From Clitoria ternatea (lineage: Eukaryota; Streptophyta; Magnoliopsida; Fabales; Fabaceae): a DNA stretch of 64,000 nt. Position numbers and translations under genes: made by a program. Below are positions 60,205 through 64,000 of this stretch, piece after piece; the first letter of the stretch is position 1; every line of letters begins with the position of its first letter. The stretch covers positions 248,657,351 through 248,721,350 of the forward strand of contig CM075669.1 of the NCBI GenBank assembly GCA_037962975.1. The letters are read 5' to 3'. The notes below the pieces were generated by a model. It was not told the origin of the DNA, did not search any database, and saw only the letters and a program-made list of their open reading frames with translations.

Positions 60205-60521
60205 TTTGGTCTGAAATGGAAGCGAGTTGGGTAGCAATCAAAGGGTTGGAGGGATGTGTGCTGCGAATGTGGTGGTAGGGTGAAGGTGTATACATCTAGG
60301 ACTTTGTGTAATCCTGGTCGCAGTTTCCTAAGGTGTACAAACTATAGGGTATGTGGGTTTATATAGCAAGCAATGCACATTACAAAGGTGGTAGAGTTTT
60401 GGCTTTTTATGGTATTGATTCAACCTTTGGTGTGTTGATACAGGAGCCATGGAGTTGTGGTTTTTTCCGTTGGATGGATGAGCCAACCTCTGAACATGCA
60501 AATGAGACCCCTTGCAAATGA
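60205..60521 (+). pseudogene. GRF zinc-finger gene fragment in the CHFR-like intron
   Basis: On the plus strand at 60,259-60,348 a frame reads CCECGGRVKVYTSRTLCNPG, then RSFLRCTNY, the first half of a GRF-type zinc finger. A GT at 60,349 and a CAG at 60,441-60,443 bound a possible 95-base intron. From 60,444 the frame gives SCGFFRWMDEP, the second half of the finger, and ends at TGA 60,519-60,521. A TAG interrupts the segment upstream of the first Cys. GRF fingers bind single-stranded DNA and are found in topoisomerase and nuclease proteins and in many small plant proteins, some carried by transposons. Probably a captured fragment. Confidence 0.65.
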
Positions 60522-60571
60522 GAACTGTGCAAATGAGGCCCTTACGAATGAGAACCATGTAAATCTAAGTA

Positions 60572-60759
60572 GCACGGGTATGGAAACGGAAACGGGGATG
60601 GGGAAACGTGAAACCCAAAAATCAAGAAATGGAAACGGCGTCAAAATTATAAAAATATTACGTATAATGTTACTACTAAATAAAGTTGTTTATATCAAAA
60701 TGCATAAAAACAACAACATTCATACAAAAACGTCCTAAATAAGTAAAATAACTAACAAA
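60572..60759 (-). other. Candidate 3' terminus of the hAT element
   Basis: CACGGGTATGGAAACGG followed by more GGAAACG-type repeats (to about 60,640) resembles subterminal repeats at hAT ends. The other end is not in the window, so no TIR or TSD test is possible. Confidence 0.4.
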
Positions 60760-62865
60760 TTAATTGTTTTGTTCGGAGAAAAACACTCCAATTCCGGCTC
60801 ATCTAGGGACAATGTAGCAAACTCTAAATATCCCAACTCATCTAAGTTCCCAAATTCATCTCCACCAACATCCTACATCTTGGTCTTCTCATCTTGGTAT
60901 TGGTCAGAACTCCTAGATAATAAACGAAGGTTGTTGTGGACAAATACCAGATCCTCAACATGTTTAGGAGTTAATTTGTTCCTTCTAAGTGAATGAATGA
61001 AAGAATATGTACTCCAATTACGTTCACAACTGGATGAGGAGGTGGGTTGGCCAAGGACCCTAAAAGCTAGTTATTGTAACAATTTTGTTTGAGCAGTAAA
61101 GTTGGCCCACCATTTCTTAGGATTGGTACTGCCCATCTTAGAAAGAGTGTTACATCTGTAAAAGGTCTTGTCTTAAGTGAAAAGAAAGCATACTCATCCA
61201 AAATCTGATCATAATCATCTTCATTTGGGTAGAGCCTTCGGAAACACTTCATCCTTTCTTGGGAGACCTCTCCATCTTGATGAGGAGGAACCCTGGCTGA
61301 ATCCTCACTAAGCCAAACCTCGACAGATAAAACACCATAGTTTAGGAATTGAATAAAAAATGACATGACATTGATAAAGAATGAGCTTAAGGGACAAAGT
61401 ACCTTGGGTTCAATGAATGGGCTAAGCAATGAAGCAGTGTAGAACTTTTTCCCCAACGGGCCACAAGAATATCATACACCACTTTGTAGAAAGCACTATG
61501 GCTATCAAGAGGTTTGTCTTCATGCTTGTATATTACAATCTTTATTTTCTCAATCATTGAATCCCATATCTCATACACCAAATGAAGACATGATTTGTCG
61601 GCGTCACATGCTCGAATCATACTATAAATCCCACCAATACTCACTTAACACCTTTTCCCTCACAAACCTTGCCTTGACTTGGTCATCTTCATGGTATGAT
61701 GCCCACTCATCACTCAACACCATAACTTTAGACCACATCTGATGAACTTGAACCTCTTAAGCATCATAATTATAAAAGCAAAGCGAGTATCAGCCACAAA
61801 CAACAATTTAAGAGAAGTGAATTTGTTATACATGGACAATCTCATGGTATGGTTCATGATGACGTTCTTTATTTGAATGACATCACCATGAACTTTAGTG
61901 ATCCAATGAAACTCACCATACACTGCATTATTTTCTACCTTCTTTGCAAATGCAAGGTTGAGAGTATGAACAACACAGCGTGTCCAATAGATGTGAGGGT
62001 AAATTCCTTCAATTATTTCACCTGTACCTTTACAATTTGCAGCATTCTCAGTTATGATCTGAACTACATTTTGATCCCCAATCTCATCTATCACTTCCTT
62101 CATTAAATTAGCAATATACTCCTTTGTTTTAACCTTACCTATACGTTCATTGCTTTATGAAACATAGGACCAGTCCCACCAATTGCCGTGAAATTAATTA
62201 TGGGTCTCCTTTGTGATCACTCCAACCGTCAGTCACAATCGTTACACCTTTCTCTAGCCATGTAGCTTTGAGTGGTTGCAATAACCTCTCGACATTAACC
62301 TTCTCTTGATGGAGTAATGTGATCCTTAGTTTGTTATGACTCAGAGGCACATAACCACCCAAATTATGATTTGCAGCAAATGTAAATGCCCTAAGGTAAT
62401 GCGGGTTCCTAGCAAGGTTAAATGGCAAACCACCATTGAAAAACATCCTAGCAATCTCTTAATCAAGTTGGGTTTTTGTATCCATATCAAATGCTTTCTC
62501 CAATGGGCCCATACTAGATTTTCTTTTGTTAGATCTGCTAGTAGGAGGGGGATTACTACTTAGGGGCTACATTTGGGATCCACCGCTACTAGAAGGCAAA
62601 GGAATGTCTCTAAGAGCTGCATTTCTTTTATTAATCTCAACTTCTTCCAACTTTGTCATCTCATGCACTTCATTAGGTTGGACCTTCTTACACTAAGAAC
62701 CTTGTTTTACTTCATTACAAAAATTACTCTGAAACCTCTAAATACCCCCGGTATCAGCACTTTTCCCTAATTTTGTAACATTTCCATAACGGTACTTGAT
62801 CAACAGCCACAAATGACCCAACAGTACCAGTCCCACTACCACTACCAAAACCAGATAAATCCATA
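60760..62865 (-). pseudogene. hAT-superfamily transposase, decayed
   Basis: Read on the minus strand. The N-terminus near 62,860 (MDLSGFGSGSGTGTVGSF) leads to a degraded BED-type zinc finger (about 62,800-62,690). The DUF659 domain is in frames 62,446-62,198 and 62,103-61,714 (VTIVTDGWSDHKGDP, TENAANCKGTGEIIEG, IYWTRCVVHTLNLAF). The central part follows in 61,644-61,387 and 61,456-61,067. The C-terminal dimerisation motif reads SSSCERNWSTYSFIHSLRRN near 61,030-60,975. The protein would cut and paste the element. Frameshifts in the BED finger and after DUF659 make it inactive. It lies antisense in CHFR-like intron 7. Confidence 0.88.
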
Positions 62866-63022
62866 ACAACTTGGATTAACAGCCAAAGAACAACAGCCAA
62901 GAAAAATTTAATTTATCATTCAGCTCTGCATATGCATTCAATTCAAATTAATTAAATCAGCTCATGTATAATACAATCAGCCAAAAAAAAATTTATCATT
63001 CATTTTCATCATCAGCAGCAAC
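62866..63022. repeat. 5' flank of the hAT transposase with a repeated segment
   Basis: TCAGCTCATGTATAATACAA at about 62,959 recurs at about 63,957, on the other side of the small hAT element, with the following A-run and TTTATCAT. A partial third copy (GCCAAGAAAAATTTAATTTA) lies near 62,897. Confidence 0.75.
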
Positions 63023-63926
63023 CAAGGTTGTCAGACTCGAGAGTCTACCTAGACTCGTTTTGGCTAGGTAGACTCGACTCGCTAACTCGACTCTTAAACT
63101 CGTAAGAGTTTACCTCATATTAAAAATTATATAAAACTAATATAAGACATGCATCCAAACAAGATATACCATCATAAAATAGTTAAAAACTAAAAATCCA
63201 ACCATCCAATTGTCATAACAAATAGTGTTGCTGCTAGAGGAGCTTGAACAGTATTGCTGCTGGCCTTTGAGCCACCATCTTTCTCACTCTCAGACATGCT
63301 GAATAGAGAGGAACAAGAGGAGGATGAGAAGAAACAAATGTTGGCCTTGAATTAGAATGAAGAAGAAAGGAAAAAACAAAAAAAAATACCTCTTACTGGT
63401 GGGTTTTCGTCGCGGCGGTATGGGAAAATGACGCGTAGTCGTCACAGGTGGTGGGTGTGACGCAGGTTTAGTGCAGGTGGTGGGGTCACGTAGGTGCAGT
63501 TGCAGCCTCGCGGGTAGTGGGTCGTAGTTGGCGTCACAAAATCACGAAGAAGAAGAAGGGTCGCGTCGGTGTCGGAGTTGGAGAGCGGTGGTGGGTCGTG
63601 TAGTGTCGGGGGCCAACACAAAGTCGAATGGTGTGGAGGGCAGTGGTTGTCGCACGAAGTAATGGAAAATGAAGAAGCTGCGTGTGAAACCTAAAGAAAC
63701 AGGGGCCAAAACGCTGCGTTTTATTAATTTGGGAATTAGGGTTTTCAATTTTTCAAACTCGGTGGACTCGCTCAAAACTCTAGAGTTTGCAAAAGTCTAC
63801 CCGAGTCTGCAAGAGTCTACCCGAGTCAAAGAGGGTCCGAGTTTCCAGCGTTTTAACTCATTTTGCCTAGGTAGAAACGTAGACTCGTAAGAGTCTACGA
63901 GTTGACTCTAGAGTTTGACAACCATG
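63023..63926. mobile_element. Non-autonomous hAT element (904 bp)
   Basis: Terminal inverted repeats begin CAAGGTTGTCAGACTC (left) and CATGGTTGTCAAACTC (right, reverse strand): 20 of 23 bases match. The 8-bp TSD GCAGCAAC is perfect (63,015-63,022 and 63,927-63,934); 8-bp TSDs and CA-starting TIRs are hAT features. Subterminal regions hold many copies of GAGTCTACC/GTAGACTCG. The interior (63,380-63,680) is GC-rich. The frames at 63,775-63,542 and 63,669-63,890 are not convincing genes; a short MSESEKDGGSKASS frame on the minus strand (about 63,296) may be a transposase exon remnant. Confidence 0.9.
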
Positions 63927-64000
63927 GCAGCAACATAATAGATTAATGAATCAATCAGCTCATGTATAATACAATCAGCCAAAAAAAATTAATTTATCAT

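Noticed and set aside
63542..63890. Protein-coding gene in the GC-rich interior of the small hAT element
   Set aside because: Frames on both strands are short, overlap and lack domains; GC-rich simple composition keeps frames open by chance.
1..64000. tRNA, rRNA or snoRNA genes
   Set aside because: No cloverleaf-like or rRNA sequence was recognised by reading; the tRNA-like matches found are retroelement primer sites only.

Overview
This is plant nuclear DNA, almost certainly from a dicot and plausibly a legume. The evidence is an intron-containing gene for a plant CHFR-type RING/FHA ubiquitin ligase, together with SIRE-like copia, Calypso/Athila, Tekay and Tat gypsy retroelements. The species cannot be named from sequence alone. 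About 54 kb is a stack of nested LTR retrotransposons; the last 9 kb is a gene whose introns also carry transposons. No bacterial, organellar, rRNA, tRNA or CRISPR features were seen.

The nesting can be resolved because most insertions keep 5-bp target-site duplications (TSDs). The oldest layer is a fragment of a SIRE-like copia element (copia-B, about 52,914-54,500, minus strand). A related copia element (copia-A, minus strand) sits in copia-B's gag and runs off the left edge of the window. A Calypso/Athila-type gypsy element (6,188-51,284, plus strand, TSD AGCAC) sits in copia-A's gag and splits it into pieces 45 kb apart. Inside Calypso are a solo LTR (X1, 9,727-10,991), a complete Tekay chromovirus (14,672-37,466, minus), a second solo LTR of the X family in opposite orientation (X2, 39,608-44,762), and a 3.6-kb solo LTR (D, 46,531-50,111) within Calypso's 3' LTR. 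The left Tekay LTR holds a complete Tat-lineage element (16,352-27,571, minus) and a solo Tat-like LTR (28,486-29,288). X2 holds a 3.9-kb solo LTR (C, 40,355-44,228).

Every retroelement coding region is decayed. Many in-frame stops stand where Trp, Gln or Arg is expected (TGG to TAG, CAA/CAG to TAA/TAG, CGA to TGA), which fits deamination of methylated cytosine in silenced DNA. The Tat element also has an antisense gene (aORF, 17,659-20,410, plus strand) with its own TATA box and 46 perfect AAG codons. It converges on gag-pol across a 53-bp tandem repeat.

On the right, a CHFR-like gene starts at 55,428 (plus strand). Seven exons can be placed, ending at 59,487; the C-terminal exons are not in the window. 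Its introns hold a 105-bp solo LTR with perfect TSDs, a small MITE-like inverted repeat, a GRF zinc-finger gene fragment, a decayed hAT transposase (60,760-62,865, minus) and a 904-bp non-autonomous hAT element with a perfect 8-bp TSD.
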